Under the pieces are notes generated by a model. That model had not been told where the DNA came from, did not search any database, and saw nothing but the letters and a program-made list of their open reading frames with translations. DNA of 34,542 bases from Pedosphaera sp. (GTDB taxonomy: Bacteria > Verrucomicrobiota > Verrucomicrobiia > Limisphaerales > SXQI01). Shown in pieces: positions 23,997 to 32,769 of the stretch (the first letter of the stretch is position 1; the number at the start of each line of letters is the position of its first letter). The translations under genes were made by a program, and so were the position numbers. The stretch is from NCBI GenBank assembly GCA_025359965.1, contig JANYDC010000019.1:1-34542 (forward strand), written 5' to 3'.

Positions 23997-25934
23997 TCAG
24001 GCCGCATGAATCACCCCAAGCGCGTACGCTCCCAATTCCAAGCGCAGCACCCCGCCCGGGCACGGTGTTTTAGTGCCCATTATTGCGGCCCATTTTTTCG
24101 GCGCTTTCACGCCTGCTTCAATATTTTTGGCATCCAAGACTTTGACGAAAACTGATTCACTCCCGGTTTCAATGTCGATTAGGCGAGGTTCGGGTTGCAG
24201 GTTTGCACAGAGGATTCGGATGATTTTGCCCCCTGTCCCCAAAGCAAGCCCATCCACCAAAAGCTGATGGCTGCTATGGAAGCCCGTAACCTCATCGCAT
24301 CCCTCCAGCGCGGCGAGTGCAAAATAGGAGGGAGCTGTTTTTAATTCGCTTTCATTGGCCACCACGCCGCGCAAACCGGTTGTTTCAAAATAAGTGGCGC
24401 TATTCGCCGAAGGGCAGGGGAGTAATCTGGCCAAGCTGCCCACCGTCCAAGTTGCTGCGAACAGCGAGTATTGCCGCGCATCCACGCCCGCTTGGGAATC
24501 GTTTGTTTCAAAGGCTCGCGTAAACGGTTTCAGCGTGATGGGGGAGATGATCGCGCCACTCAAATGAGGAGACCAGCTCTCCACTTCGCTGGCCATTGTG
24601 GGCAGCGTCGAGTTGTTCTCCATCATGGTGGTTGTATCAAAAGCGTGAATCTGTGGGCTGGCCTGAAACACTGGGTGCCGGACGAACAGGGTTTGGCCGG
24701 TTGGCGAAATGCCGCTGAGTTCCTCCAGCGTCTTGAGGAAAGCCGGACGACTCTGGGTGATATCAACCAGGTTTCCATGGGTGCCAATTGCCACTGGAAC
24801 AGCCATTCCAACTGATTCCATGGCCGCCAGGAAAGCTGCGATCAAGGCTTGTGGAGTAACACGATCCTTCGGAGACAACAGCATTACCCGCAACAGGCAA
24901 AGCTTTGACTTCGCGAGCGCTGCCACCAAAGCTGGAATTTGTCGCGTGGCGTTCAGCGAAACGAAGACACCCAATTCCGCCGACATTTTCAAAGCTTCAA
25001 TGTCTCTTGAGGCCAGCGCGAGAGACTGCTCCCAATCCTCACCATCAAGGCGAATATCGACCCGCACATGGTCAAGTCCCAACGCGCGGATGGCCTCGGC
25101 TTGCGCGGATGTCAGACTTCCATAGGGCTCGGCCAGTTGCAGGCCAACGGTGGGGCGCCGCCTTGCCGACTTGGTGTCTAAACTCAGCTTAGGCACGGCG
25201 GTCGACGCGATGGGAAGCTCGCCGCGTTTGCTGGTGATCAAGCGCAGTAGTGCTGATTGTTTGACCCATTCCCCCTTGCCGATAAGTGCAGGGTAGGGGA
25301 CCGTCACCGAAGTGCTGTAAACCTTGTACGACATGTCCGCATAATTACGCTGGTCCTCCATCTCAAACACATCACCAGTCAAAACCACCTCAGCCTCGTG
25401 TCCCGGAGTGATCTCGTGGCGCATGCGGGCGATGTTGGTGAAAGGTTGCGTGGGATGGATTCTCCCGGGAAATCGGGTGAGGAGACTTGTGCCATCCGCG
25501 AATTCTACCTGCAATCGCTTCCCCGGGCATTCCGTGCCCGAGTGCAGAATACATAGGCCAATCCGGTTTCTCATGAAATCCGCATTGGCCAGCCCTTCGA
25601 ATGAAAAACGGATTTCGCCAAGCGCGCTTCCTGTCACCTCGCCCCGCCAGGTGAAATCGACTGCTCCATCCTGGCATTCCGCTTTGAATGAAATTCGGAA
25701 AGAGTCCGCACCAGCCTCGACCACCCAGTCACCCAGATTCAACGTGATCGTTTTCCACTGGTGATCACGCACGGCCCCATAAATGGCAGCCAAAATCTCG
25801 ATATCGCCCAACTTAACTTGGCGCAGAAAAGCAATGTCCTGTTCAAAAACCGCCGTCAACGGACCCGCCCGCAACAAGATGGGTTTGGGCCGGGTGGTAG
25901 TACCAGAGAGCAACGTGTGGTGAGCAATACTCAT
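23997..25934 (-). CDS. Probable D-apionate lactonase family protein (ApnL-like)
   Basis: A 645-residue protein I match from memory to the D-apionate lactonase (ApnL) family, which opens D-apionolactone in apiose breakdown. Matching features in order: an N-terminal beta-rich part (AGPLTAVFEQDIAFLRQVKLG, IYGAVRDHQWKTI, FTWRGEVTGS, RNRIGLCILHS, RFPGRIHPTQPFTNI, GDVFEMEDQRNYADMSYKVY), a middle TIM-barrel-like part (ALGLDHVRVDIRLDG, ELGVFVSLNAT, LRVMLLSPKD) and a C-terminal beta domain. There is no signal peptide, so it acts in the cytoplasm. No other apiose genes (apiose dehydrogenase, apionate kinase) are in the window, so the substrate may differ. It follows PdeM by 87 bases on the same strand and could share its transcript. 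Confidence 0.6.
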   Translation of the reverse strand: MSIAHHTLLSGTTTRPKPILLRAGPLTAVFEQDIAFLRQVKLGDIEILAAIYGAVRDHQWKTITLNLGDWVVEAGADSFRISFKAECQDGAVDFTWRGEVTGSALGEIRFSFEGLANADFMRNRIGLCILHSGTECPGKRLQVEFADGTSLLTRFPGRIHPTQPFTNIARMRHEITPGHEAEVVLTGDVFEMEDQRNYADMSYKVYSTSVTVPYPALIGKGEWVKQSALLRLITSKRGELPIASTAVPKLSLDTKSARRRPTVGLQLAEPYGSLTSAQAEAIRALGLDHVRVDIRLDGEDWEQSLALASRDIEALKMSAELGVFVSLNATRQIPALVAALAKSKLCLLRVMLLSPKDRVTPQALIAAFLAAMESVGMAVPVAIGTHGNLVDITQSRPAFLKTLEELSGISPTGQTLFVRHPVFQASPQIHAFDTTTMMENNSTLPTMASEVESWSPHLSGAIISPITLKPFTRAFETNDSQAGVDARQYSLFAATWTVGSLARLLPCPSANSATYFETTGLRGVVANESELKTAPSYFALAALEGCDEVTGFHSSHQLLVDGLALGTGGKIIRILCANLQPEPRLIDIETGSESVFVKVLDAKNIEAGVKAPKKWAAIMGTKTPCPGGVLRLELGAYALGVIHAA

Positions 25935-26021
25935 AGAGCCAAAATTGTGGCTGAAGCAGCGCAGGCTGCCCAGTCCGCTTTTGTCAACAGCCCGAATTCT
26001 GTGCTGATCCTACTTCACGAG

Positions 26022-26735
26022 TCAACCCTGCGGCAGTGGAACCCTCAGACATCTTATGCCCATCACCGCCACAGCCTCCCGCCAGATGATAGCTTTTGCG
26101 ACAGGCCCCAGCATTGCAGAGCCTGAACCAAAAGCTGTTCCTGCGGCCCAATCCGAAAAGGCCGGCAGGATCAACGCGCGCTCGCCCAGCCAAAACGCTG
26201 GAACCTTCGCTGAAGTCGCAACTCCATCGCCAAGCCTGAGCGCGGGATGCTCATGGCCCAGGAAAGTCCAGCCGAGCACGCCACCAACCTCGGCATAGGC
26301 CCTGTCTCCATGCAGACATGCGTGAGGACCAAGTCGGAATGGGCCTTCCTCAATAATCTGAAGCGAAGTCCTGCCCAGAAGTTTTACGAGATGTCGGTCA
26401 TGATTTCCCAACACAAGAACCACATCGCAAACGGTTGTAAGCGCATCAAGCTCGATCAACTCTTCCCGCAACCCTTCCGCTTCGACCGCGCTATGAATCA
26501 CATCGCCCAAAACCACCAGTCTTTCCGCGTTATAATCCAGAATCAGAGATCGGAGGCGAGTTGCCGTCGTATTCGGACGGCTAAGAGGCATCAGTTGTCC
26601 GCCCCTCCGATGCGCCCAGGCATATCCCAGATGCAGATCGGCAACGATCAAGGTCCGCTCCGGTTCCACCCATGCGGCCAGTCGGGTATCAACCCAGATA
26701 TCCTCACTCAGGGCAATGGATTCAGGCTTTGACAT
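26022..26735 (-). CDS. pdeM: PdeM-type metallophosphoesterase, partner of the Lhr-Core helicase
   Basis: A 237-residue calcineurin-like phosphoesterase. Metal ligands follow the family order: DLHLG (D33, H35), LGDVIHS (D78), GNHDRH (N111, H112), LHGDR and GHEHP (H161, H163). Proteins of this type next to an Lhr-Core helicase are known as ligase-associated DNA-damage-response endonucleases; a Pseudomonas putida homologue is a manganese-dependent DNA nuclease. ATG 26735 is chosen because GGAGGAA lies seven bases before it; it overlaps the helicase end by 14 bases, so translation is probably coupled. The usual ATP-dependent ligase and beta-lactamase-fold exonuclease of the cassette are missing here. 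Confidence 0.87.
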   Translation of the reverse strand: MSKPESIALSEDIWVDTRLAAWVEPERTLIVADLHLGYAWAHRRGGQLMPLSRPNTTATRLRSLILDYNAERLVVLGDVIHSAVEAEGLREELIELDALTTVCDVVLVLGNHDRHLVKLLGRTSLQIIEEGPFRLGPHACLHGDRAYAEVGGVLGWTFLGHEHPALRLGDGVATSAKVPAFWLGERALILPAFSDWAAGTAFGSGSAMLGPVAKAIIWREAVAVMGIRCLRVPLPQG

Positions 26736-29361
26736 GGGATTCCTCCTCAATTCGGCTCCACCAATGATGATACAACCTTTCCATCATTTCCCTGGGATCT
26801 TCAACGATCAAAGCTTCGCGAATTTTCGTAACGTATAGGGCAAAGGAAAGCGGCGGCACCCGGTCCACCTTCCGGACCCGCGCGGGACGACTCTGCTGGG
26901 CTTGCACGTACCGCAGAGCGCCATCGATATCAATAAAAGTGTGGACCGCGTCGCGGCGAGCCTCCCGCATGAGCACGTGGTCCGGCTCATGCTGCCGGAG
27001 CACGTTAAAAATGACTTCGGTGGACCATTGCATTTTGCGCAGGGATTTTTGTTCGCCGAAAAAATTCCGGTACACCATCAGCCCGGTCTGGGCGGCGTTC
27101 CGGAAATGATACTGCAAAAGATCCGAGCGTTCTAGTGATTGGTGGAGATCCTCTTCAAAGCGCTCCGGGCTTAGTAAAGCGGGCAGATCCTCAGAGCGAA
27201 TGACTTGTTCAGGAGCAACCGTAAGAACAAATCCATAATCATCGGGCGTCACAATGGAATTGCCGCCCCTGATTTTGCTGAGCCGCAGCGAAACCACACG
27301 CGAAATGGCATCGGCAGCCGCACGACCCACCAGGCAATGAAAGAAATAATTACGGGCCGCATCACGAGTTCGACGCGGTCCCCCTGAACGGCGTCTTTTG
27401 AGTGGAACTCCCGCTTCGGGCAGTTCCTCCGGGGGCGAAAGGTATTCTTCGACCAGCAATACGTCTCCGGTGGGTATTTCTGAAATGTGGTGTTGTGCGG
27501 TGTAAATACGGCTGATGACTTCGGCGTTGACGGCACCGGTCTCGAACCGGTCTGCCACCCATTTCTGCAGTTCAATTTCGTTCAGATGCGCCTCCAATCG
27601 TTCGCGCATCTCACCTCGAAAACAGACGATTTCCTCAGCCACACGATTGCTTAGGGGCATTTTATTGGCGTTCCAGCGGGGCACAGTCGGCGTGGACTTA
27701 TCAGCTCGGCTCACAAAGCAATCCATCATCCCGACCCGCTCCAGCCTGACCGGACGTCCGCCGATCATAAAAACATCACCCACCCGCAATCGGCGGATGA
27801 AATTCTCTTCAACACTGCCGAGTGTCTGGCGTTTCAACCGCACGGCTACACTTCCCTCATTGGGGATCACTCCAACATTTTGCAAAAGATCCCGCTGGAT
27901 ACGGCCCGGCTTGGTGCTGAAATCCATTGCTTCGCTCAGATCGATTTTGCCAAACACCTCGCTGTATTGTTTTCGTAGTGACCGCCCGCCGCCTGCCAGA
28001 TAATCCAGCACATTACTCAACTCTTTTTCCTTGAGATCACGATAAGGATAGGCCCTCCTCACCAGCTTCAAAGCTTCAGCAAAACTCCAGGTGTTCAGAC
28101 AGCCCATCCCCGCAAGGTGCTGGGCAAGGACATCCAGAGGTGCAGTGGGTATGCGCACCGCATCCAGTTGTCGTTGCCGAGCCAGAACCGCCGTGGCGCA
28201 AGATTCAACCAAATCATTGGCATTGGTCGCCATGAGCAATCCACGACTCACCGTGTTGATGTTATGTCCTGCCCGACCGGTGCGTTGAAGCGCCTTGCTA
28301 ACTCCTTTGGGCGTTGAAAGCATCACCACTAAATCAATCGAGCCAATGTCGATGCCCAGTTCCAAACTCGTCGAGCACACAACCGCCCTCAATTCACCCA
28401 GTTTGAGCCGGTCTTCGACTTCCTGGCGTACATCGCGATCCAGCGAAGCGTGATGGCACTCGATCCGGTCGCGCAATCCGGGCAATTGCTGGTGCAGCCA
28501 GTAGGTGGCAGCCTCCGCACCTGAGCGCGTATTCGTAAAAATCAGCGTGGTGCGATTTTGCTCAATCAAACGAGCCAGTTCCTTGATTAAGCGTTGTCCG
28601 GTGTAGCCCGATTGCGGGTAAGGATTACGGCCCAACGGTGAATAAACGCGCAGGTCCATTTTCTTCTCGCTACTGGCATCAACGATTTCACACGGGCGAT
28701 CCGTGCCGCCCAGAAATCGCGCCACGTCGCTTAACGGAGCTACCGTGGCCGACATGCCGATGCGCTGCAACCGTCCCCCTGCTGCGGTGATGAGATGATC
28801 CAGTCGCTCCAGCGAAAGACTCAGATGCGCGCCCCGTTTATTTTCGGCCATCGCATGAATCTCATCAATCAACACCCAACGCACCGTCGAAAGGGCAGGA
28901 AGCCATTTCCTCTGGCAGAGCAAAAGGCTTAGACTTTCGGGAGTCGTCAACAAAATCTGCGGCGGGCGAGTCTGTTGTTTCTGACGTTCCGAGCTGGAGG
29001 TGTCCCCGCTGCGGACCCCGACGGTAATCGGGCTGTCCCCGTCAAACATCGCAGCCAGCGGTCCTTCCAAATTCTTGCGCAGATCATAACTGAGCGCGCG
29101 AAGCGGCGAGATATAAAGCGCCTGAATGCCTTTGTGGTTTTTGCCTTCGCCTGTCTCAATGGCAAGCTGATGCAGAACCCCCAAAAAAGCCGCCAGCGTC
29201 TTGCCTGTTCCCGTGGGAGAAACGATTAGTGTATTGTGGCCTGCCGCGATTTTTGGCCACGCCTCTGCCTGAACCGAAGTTGGTGTGCCGTGGGCAGTTT
29301 CAAACCACCGCATAGCTTCAGATTTTTCAGGCCATGGCCATTTCATTGCGTATCCCACCAT
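26722..29361 (-). CDS. Lhr-Core DEXH-box DNA helicase (ligase-associated DNA damage response type)
   Basis: An 879-residue superfamily-2 helicase, the length of Lhr-Core proteins without the long Lhr C-terminal tail. Walker A is SPTGTGKT (K54), the DEXH box is LIDEIH (166-169), motif III is GMSAT, and the second RecA domain ends with QRTGRAGH. After it comes a winged-helix and Lhr-specific region with IGGRPVRLERVG and RWNANKMPLSNRVAEE. It unwinds 3'-tailed DNA or DNA-RNA duplexes in repair. ATG 29346 is an alternative start five codons in. It is the first gene of the minus-strand unit helicase-PdeM-(lactonase-like). The closest known cassette joins helicase, PdeM, ligase and exonuclease. Confidence 0.93.
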   Translation of the reverse strand: MVGYAMKWPWPEKSEAMRWFETAHGTPTSVQAEAWPKIAAGHNTLIVSPTGTGKTLAAFLGVLHQLAIETGEGKNHKGIQALYISPLRALSYDLRKNLEGPLAAMFDGDSPITVGVRSGDTSSSERQKQQTRPPQILLTTPESLSLLLCQRKWLPALSTVRWVLIDEIHAMAENKRGAHLSLSLERLDHLITAAGGRLQRIGMSATVAPLSDVARFLGGTDRPCEIVDASSEKKMDLRVYSPLGRNPYPQSGYTGQRLIKELARLIEQNRTTLIFTNTRSGAEAATYWLHQQLPGLRDRIECHHASLDRDVRQEVEDRLKLGELRAVVCSTSLELGIDIGSIDLVVMLSTPKGVSKALQRTGRAGHNINTVSRGLLMATNANDLVESCATAVLARQRQLDAVRIPTAPLDVLAQHLAGMGCLNTWSFAEALKLVRRAYPYRDLKEKELSNVLDYLAGGGRSLRKQYSEVFGKIDLSEAMDFSTKPGRIQRDLLQNVGVIPNEGSVAVRLKRQTLGSVEENFIRRLRVGDVFMIGGRPVRLERVGMMDCFVSRADKSTPTVPRWNANKMPLSNRVAEEIVCFRGEMRERLEAHLNEIELQKWVADRFETGAVNAEVISRIYTAQHHISEIPTGDVLLVEEYLSPPEELPEAGVPLKRRRSGGPRRTRDAARNYFFHCLVGRAAADAISRVVSLRLSKIRGGNSIVTPDDYGFVLTVAPEQVIRSEDLPALLSPERFEEDLHQSLERSDLLQYHFRNAAQTGLMVYRNFFGEQKSLRKMQWSTEVIFNVLRQHEPDHVLMREARRDAVHTFIDIDGALRYVQAQQSRPARVRKVDRVPPLSFALYVTKIREALIVEDPREMMERLYHHWWSRIEEESHVKA

Positions 29362-29607
29362 TCGCTACTCTTCCCCACGATGTCAAACGCGGGAATATGT
29401 TCGTATGACCAGCCAATCCGCGCGTATGCCCCGCTCCGTCACTCTGATTAGCTTCCGCAAACCCTACTCTACTAAATTATCACAATCCCTTTTTCCCCTG
29501 TCCCCATCCGTGCCAATCCGAGCAATCCGCTGTAAAAATCCTTCCCCTCAGTTCATCGACTGATTTTGAAGTTGAACGCCCGCTCCCCCAAGCGCATCGT
29601 TGTGGTA

Positions 29608-30798
29608 ATGCGTGCGCGATTGCTGGTAATACTGCTCCTCGCCTCGAACGCCGTGTTCGTTGGGATGGTCTGGTCCCTCTCCAGGAACGCGTCCGAACCC
29701 GTCTCCCCGCGTGCCGCGCAACAGTCGCACTTTTCCCGCGCCGCACTTTCCCGAACCATGAGGCCCGCCCCCAGCGTGGTCGTCCGGCGGCAATTCTTTA
29801 CCTGGTCGGAGGTCGAGTCCGAGGATTTCCGCAAATACATTACCAACCTGCGCGCCATCAATTGTCCCGAGGCCACCATTCGCGACCTCATTGTTGCAGA
29901 AGTAGACGAACTCTTTACCCAACGCCGCGCTGCCGAGCTTATCCCCACGGATATGGCTTGGTGGAAGAGCGAAACCGATATCAGCGTGGCCCAACTGGCC
30001 CTTGCCCGTGATGGCGCTCTGGAGGGCGAGCGCCGTGGCATGTTGGATGACCTTTTAGGCCCAGGCTGGCGCAAGGACCCCCCTCAACTTTCCACCGCAG
30101 CAGTGCGTTTTACCGGTCCCATTCTTTCTTCACTGCCTGAAACTACGCAAAGCGCCGTGCTCGATATCGAACAAGCCTCCGCCCGCAAATTGGAAAATTT
30201 GCAGGAGACGATTGCCGATGCCGGTGGCACCATTTCACAAGCGCAGGTGACCCAACTGCGATTGGAAACCCGGGTCGCCCTGGCCAAAGTTCTCAATCCT
30301 GAGCAATTGGAGGAGTACCTGCTCCGATATTCCTCCAACTCCGCCGATATGCGGTCCCAGCTCAAAGGCTTTGGCGCAAGCCCCGATGAATTCCGCACCA
30401 TCTTCCGCGCCCGCGACGCCATCGACAGCGAGCTCGCCACCTTGGCCGATAAAACCGATGCCTCCTCCGCCACCCGCCGCAAGGAGCTTGAAGCAAACCG
30501 GGACGCCAGCATCCGCCAAGCCCTCGGCCCCTCCCGATTCCCCCTCTACCAACTCTCCCAGGACCCCGCCTTCCGCGATGCCCAGTCTTTAGCGGAAAAG
30601 AACGGCCTCACCCCCGAGCGGGTCCTGAGCCTCTACGAAATCAACCACCAGGTCCAAGTCCAGCGCGAGCGCATCCGGATGGACGCCACCCTAACCGAAG
30701 AACAGCAAAAATCCGCCTTGGAAGAACTGGTGCGCGACCTTCAAAAGGCCCAAGCAGGAATTCTAGCCGGAACCAACCGAGCGGCAGCCACCCAGTAA
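29608..30798 (+). CDS. Membrane-anchored helical protein of unknown function
   Basis: I do not recognise a named family. From ATG 29608 it encodes 396 residues; a TTG at 29566 would add 14. One N-terminal hydrophobic segment (LLVILLLASNAVFVGMVWSL) acts as anchor or signal, then comes a soluble, strongly helical part with little aromatic content and many Glu, Arg and Ala, including a likely coiled-coil near the C-terminus (EEQQKSALEELVRDLQKAQAG). FFTWSEVESEDFRKYITNLR and IDSELATLADK are its more distinctive parts. It is probably periplasmic. The helicase gene runs divergently upstream. I believe similar anchored proteins are common in Verrucomicrobiota, but their role is unknown to me. Confidence 0.72.
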   Translation: MRARLLVILLLASNAVFVGMVWSLSRNASEPVSPRAAQQSHFSRAALSRTMRPAPSVVVRRQFFTWSEVESEDFRKYITNLRAINCPEATIRDLIVAEVDELFTQRRAAELIPTDMAWWKSETDISVAQLALARDGALEGERRGMLDDLLGPGWRKDPPQLSTAAVRFTGPILSSLPETTQSAVLDIEQASARKLENLQETIADAGGTISQAQVTQLRLETRVALAKVLNPEQLEEYLLRYSSNSADMRSQLKGFGASPDEFRTIFRARDAIDSELATLADKTDASSATRRKELEANRDASIRQALGPSRFPLYQLSQDPAFRDAQSLAEKNGLTPERVLSLYEINHQVQVQRERIRMDATLTEEQQKSALEELVRDLQKAQAGILAGTNRAAATQ

Positions 30799-30910
30799 CT
30801 CAAATAGCCATGTCTGTGGCGATTCACCTGTTTGCACGTAAAGGGCAACTTAAGTGTATATCACATGCCATTTACAACTGGGACCACCACCATATAACGC
30901 CATTGTGACA

Positions 30911-31180
30911 ATGTGGCTTTCAATCGACGGCGCAGGTCGGGTCGTCATTCCCAAGCCATTGCGCGATTAGCTCGACCTAGCTCCAAGGGACACGCTCGAC
31001 TTGGAAACGGATGGTGAAACCATTACCCTGCGCCCCACGCGTGCAACGGCTCCTCTGACGAAGGAAAAAGGCGTGTGGGTATTCCGCACAGGCCAGCCGT
31101 TGCCAGTTTCGGTCGCGGACACCGTGGTAGCTCGGATTCGGGATGACCGTGACCCCCACAATCTGGAAAGCCACGAGTGA
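30911..31180 (+). pseudogene. AbrB/MazE-type antitoxin remnant with one in-frame stop
   Basis: From ATG 30911 the frame reads MWLSIDGAGRVVIPKPLRD, then a TAG at 30968-30970, then LDLAPRDTLDLETDGETITL and continues to a TGA at 31178-31180. This is a full swapped-hairpin AbrB/MazE antitoxin of 89 codons apart from the single TAG, which could arise from CAG by one C-to-T change. The terminal GTGA overlap with the PIN-domain remnant is the normal layout of vapBC operons. The antitoxin is therefore almost certainly inactive in its normal form; only a late internal start could give a fragment lacking the DNA-binding strand. Confidence 0.8.
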
Positions 31181-31346
31181 AAGCGTTTCTGGACACCTCC
31201 GTACTTGTCGCATCGTTCTTCGGCGACCATCCGCACCACGCGCCCAGCCTAGAGGTTTCACCCGGTTCCCCAAGGAGCATATCTCCTGCGGCGCGCATAG
31301 CCTGTTTGAGGTTTATTCAGCGGATGCCGTCAGACCCTTCAGCTAG
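31177..31346 (+). pseudogene. VapC-type PIN-domain toxin remnant, frameshifted and truncated
   Basis: GTG 31177 opens VKAFLDTSVLVASFFGDHPH, the N-terminal strand of a PIN ribonuclease with its first catalytic Asp (LDTS). After about residue 26 the match jumps by one base to the frame reading GFTRFPKEHISCGAHSLFEVYSA, which includes the next conserved region (the E of FEVYS), and ends at TAG 31344-31346. A second shift near 31320 would return to MPSDPS in the first frame. The remaining PIN core, with the other acidic residues, is absent. Paired with the nonsense-mutated antitoxin just upstream, it is a dead toxin-antitoxin locus. 31347-31528 contains nothing else recognisable. Confidence 0.75.
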
Positions 31347-31528
31347 ACAAAATTGCGCAAAAGCAGCACATGCGAGAGATGGCCTTGAAAAAATGACCGA
31401 ATCGTGCAGGCTAACCTCTCGATACACTGAACAATCGCGCGGCCCAATGAAGTTAATGGTATGTGCGGTGCTCACGATGAATCCGAGCTATGCTATGTTT
31501 CGATTTAGACGGAAGTTAGGTTCACGCG

Positions 31529-31855
31529 ATGGGATATTTCAAACGTCTTTTTGTCGGGGGTTTAGTTGCGAAGGGATTCGACGCGACAGGGAAGTACCTG
31601 CTGACCGTCAGCCACTCAGGTCGTGGGATTTTTTCCACGGACACTTGGGAGCGCGTCGCTCGCGATCCCTCTCTGGCATATCCTATCGAGGGCAAGGCAA
31701 TCGGTATCGGTCCGATTGATAGTCAGGTGATTTGAGTCGAGGAGTGCGACCAGCAAGGAGACCAAACTGAGATTCAGTCACCGGATGCCAATTATTGTCT
31801 CGTCGGGGATGCAGATGGCATCTCAATCACTTCATTACACTTGCATGCGGAATAG
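31529..31855 (+). pseudogene. Small unknown protein gene interrupted by one in-frame TGA
   Basis: The frame from ATG 31529 gives 68 residues (MGYFKRLFVGGLVAKGFDAT...), stops at TGA 31733-31735, then stays open in the same frame for 39 more codons with protein-like content (VEECDQQGDQTEIQSPDANY) to TAG 31853. FDATGKYLLTVSHSGRGIFS resembles a beta-propeller blade or small beta-domain protein. A single TGG-to-TGA change would explain the break. I do not recognise the family. It sits in a stretch of decayed genes, so loss of function is the simplest reading; a genuine 68-residue product is the alternative. Confidence 0.45.
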
Positions 31856-32036
31856 TGGCGGATGGCCTGCATTCCACATCCGGTTTGTCGCAAACAACAA
31901 GGATTCTCCGGAAATAAAAGCCATTGCAAACGTCATACGCCCCGCGCCCAAATCAATGAGATGATTTTCCGATTTTTCCAATGCGGCCATTTCCCTTCGA
32001 CCCGGGTCCAAATGCAAAAAATCGCAAAAACAGCCA

Positions 32037-32065
32037 TTGACACCTGCTGGCAGGCGTGGTCTACT
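32037..32065 (+). promoter_or_regulatory. Probable sigma-70 promoter of rplU-rpmA
   Basis: TTGACA at 32037-32042, a 17-base spacer, and TCTACT at 32060-32065 (4 of 6 to TATAAT). The rplU ATG follows 25 bases later, with a GAGGGA ribosome binding site at 32079-32084, so the leader is very short and leaves little room for an L21-type autoregulatory structure. Confidence 0.6.
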
Positions 32066-32089
32066 TTCCATCCTTTTTGAGGGATCTTT

Positions 32090-32401
32090 ATGTACGCAGT
32101 TCTTGAGACCGGTGCCAAACAATACCGAGTGACCGCAGGCGACACGCTCCAAATCGAGCGTTTGGATGTCGAAGCAGGTCAGCCATATACTTTTAACCGG
32201 GTTCTCCTGGTTAACGACGAGGGAAAAGTCTCCATCGGTGCTCCGACTGTGGCTAACGCCACTGTCACCGCCGACGTGGTGGAGCACATCCGCGGAGTGA
32301 AAACCATCGCCTTCAAGATGCGCCGCCGCAAAGGCTACCATCGCACCGTGGGGCATCGCCAGGAGCTGACCGTGGTGAAAATTAACTCCATTTCTCTGTA
32401 A
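32090..32401 (+). CDS. rplU: Ribosomal protein bL21
   Basis: Large-subunit protein that binds 23S rRNA near L20. The 103-residue sequence starts MYAVLETGAKQYRV and carries the conserved VLLVNDEGKVSIGAP, and KMRRRKGYHRTVGHRQ near the C-terminus, the L21 signature region. Length is normal. It has a GAGGGA ribosome binding site five bases before the ATG, and rpmA follows by 21 bases. The rplU-rpmA-obg order is one of the most conserved gene orders in bacteria. Confidence 0.98.
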   Translation: MYAVLETGAKQYRVTAGDTLQIERLDVEAGQPYTFNRVLLVNDEGKVSIGAPTVANATVTADVVEHIRGVKTIAFKMRRRKGYHRTVGHRQELTVVKINSISL

Positions 32402-32422
32402 TCCTCTTAACCGCACTATTTT

Positions 32423-32692
32423 ATGGCACATAAAAAGGGTCAAGGAAGCGTACGTAACGGACGCGACAGCCGCAGCAAACGCCTCGGTGTCAAAGCCTTC
32501 GGTGGCGAAGTCGTTTCCGCCGGCAGCATCATCATCCGCCAGCGCGGAACTAAGTTTCACCCCGGCAAGAATGTCGGTGTGGGTCGTGACTGGACCCTCT
32601 TCGCCTTGACTGATGGCGCGGTGTTCTTCGACAAGAACAGCTCCCGCGTCAACATCGTGCCGAAAGTGGCCGCTGCTGTGGCAGCAAGCTGA
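32423..32692 (+). CDS. rpmA: Ribosomal protein bL27
   Basis: Large-subunit protein whose N-terminus reaches the peptidyl-transferase centre. The 89 residues begin [20 protein letters not shown], without the cleavable leader seen in Firmicutes, followed by the L27 signature [15 protein letters not shown] and [12 protein letters not shown]. Full length. No strong ribosome binding site precedes it, so it probably depends on translation of rplU. A strong terminator follows 17 bases after the stop. Confidence 0.98.
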   Translation: MAHKKGQGSVRNGRDSRSKRLGVKAFGGEVVSAGSIIIRQRGTKFHPGKNVGVGRDWTLFALTDGAVFFDKNSSRVNIVPKVAAAVAAS

Positions 32693-32709
32693 TTATTGTT
32701 TTCATATCA

Positions 32710-32738
32710 AGGCGAGGCCTAGACGCCTCGCCTTTTTT
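32710..32738 (+). terminator. Rho-independent terminator after rpmA
   Basis: AGGCGAGGC and GCCTCGCCT pair perfectly over nine bases around a CTAGAC loop, followed by TTTTTT. It separates rplU-rpmA from obg, which must therefore have its own promoter or rely on read-through. Confidence 0.9.
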
Positions 32739-32769
32739 GTTTTATCGTTCAAGTCGGATACCTTTTGAC

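Noticed and set aside
31733..31735. TGA as a selenocysteine codon
   Set aside because: No selenoprotein family resemblance and no evident stem-loop just after the TGA; the region is full of decayed genes.
31835..32560. Minus-strand frame of 241 codons
   Set aside because: Runs opposite rplU and rpmA, which are certain.
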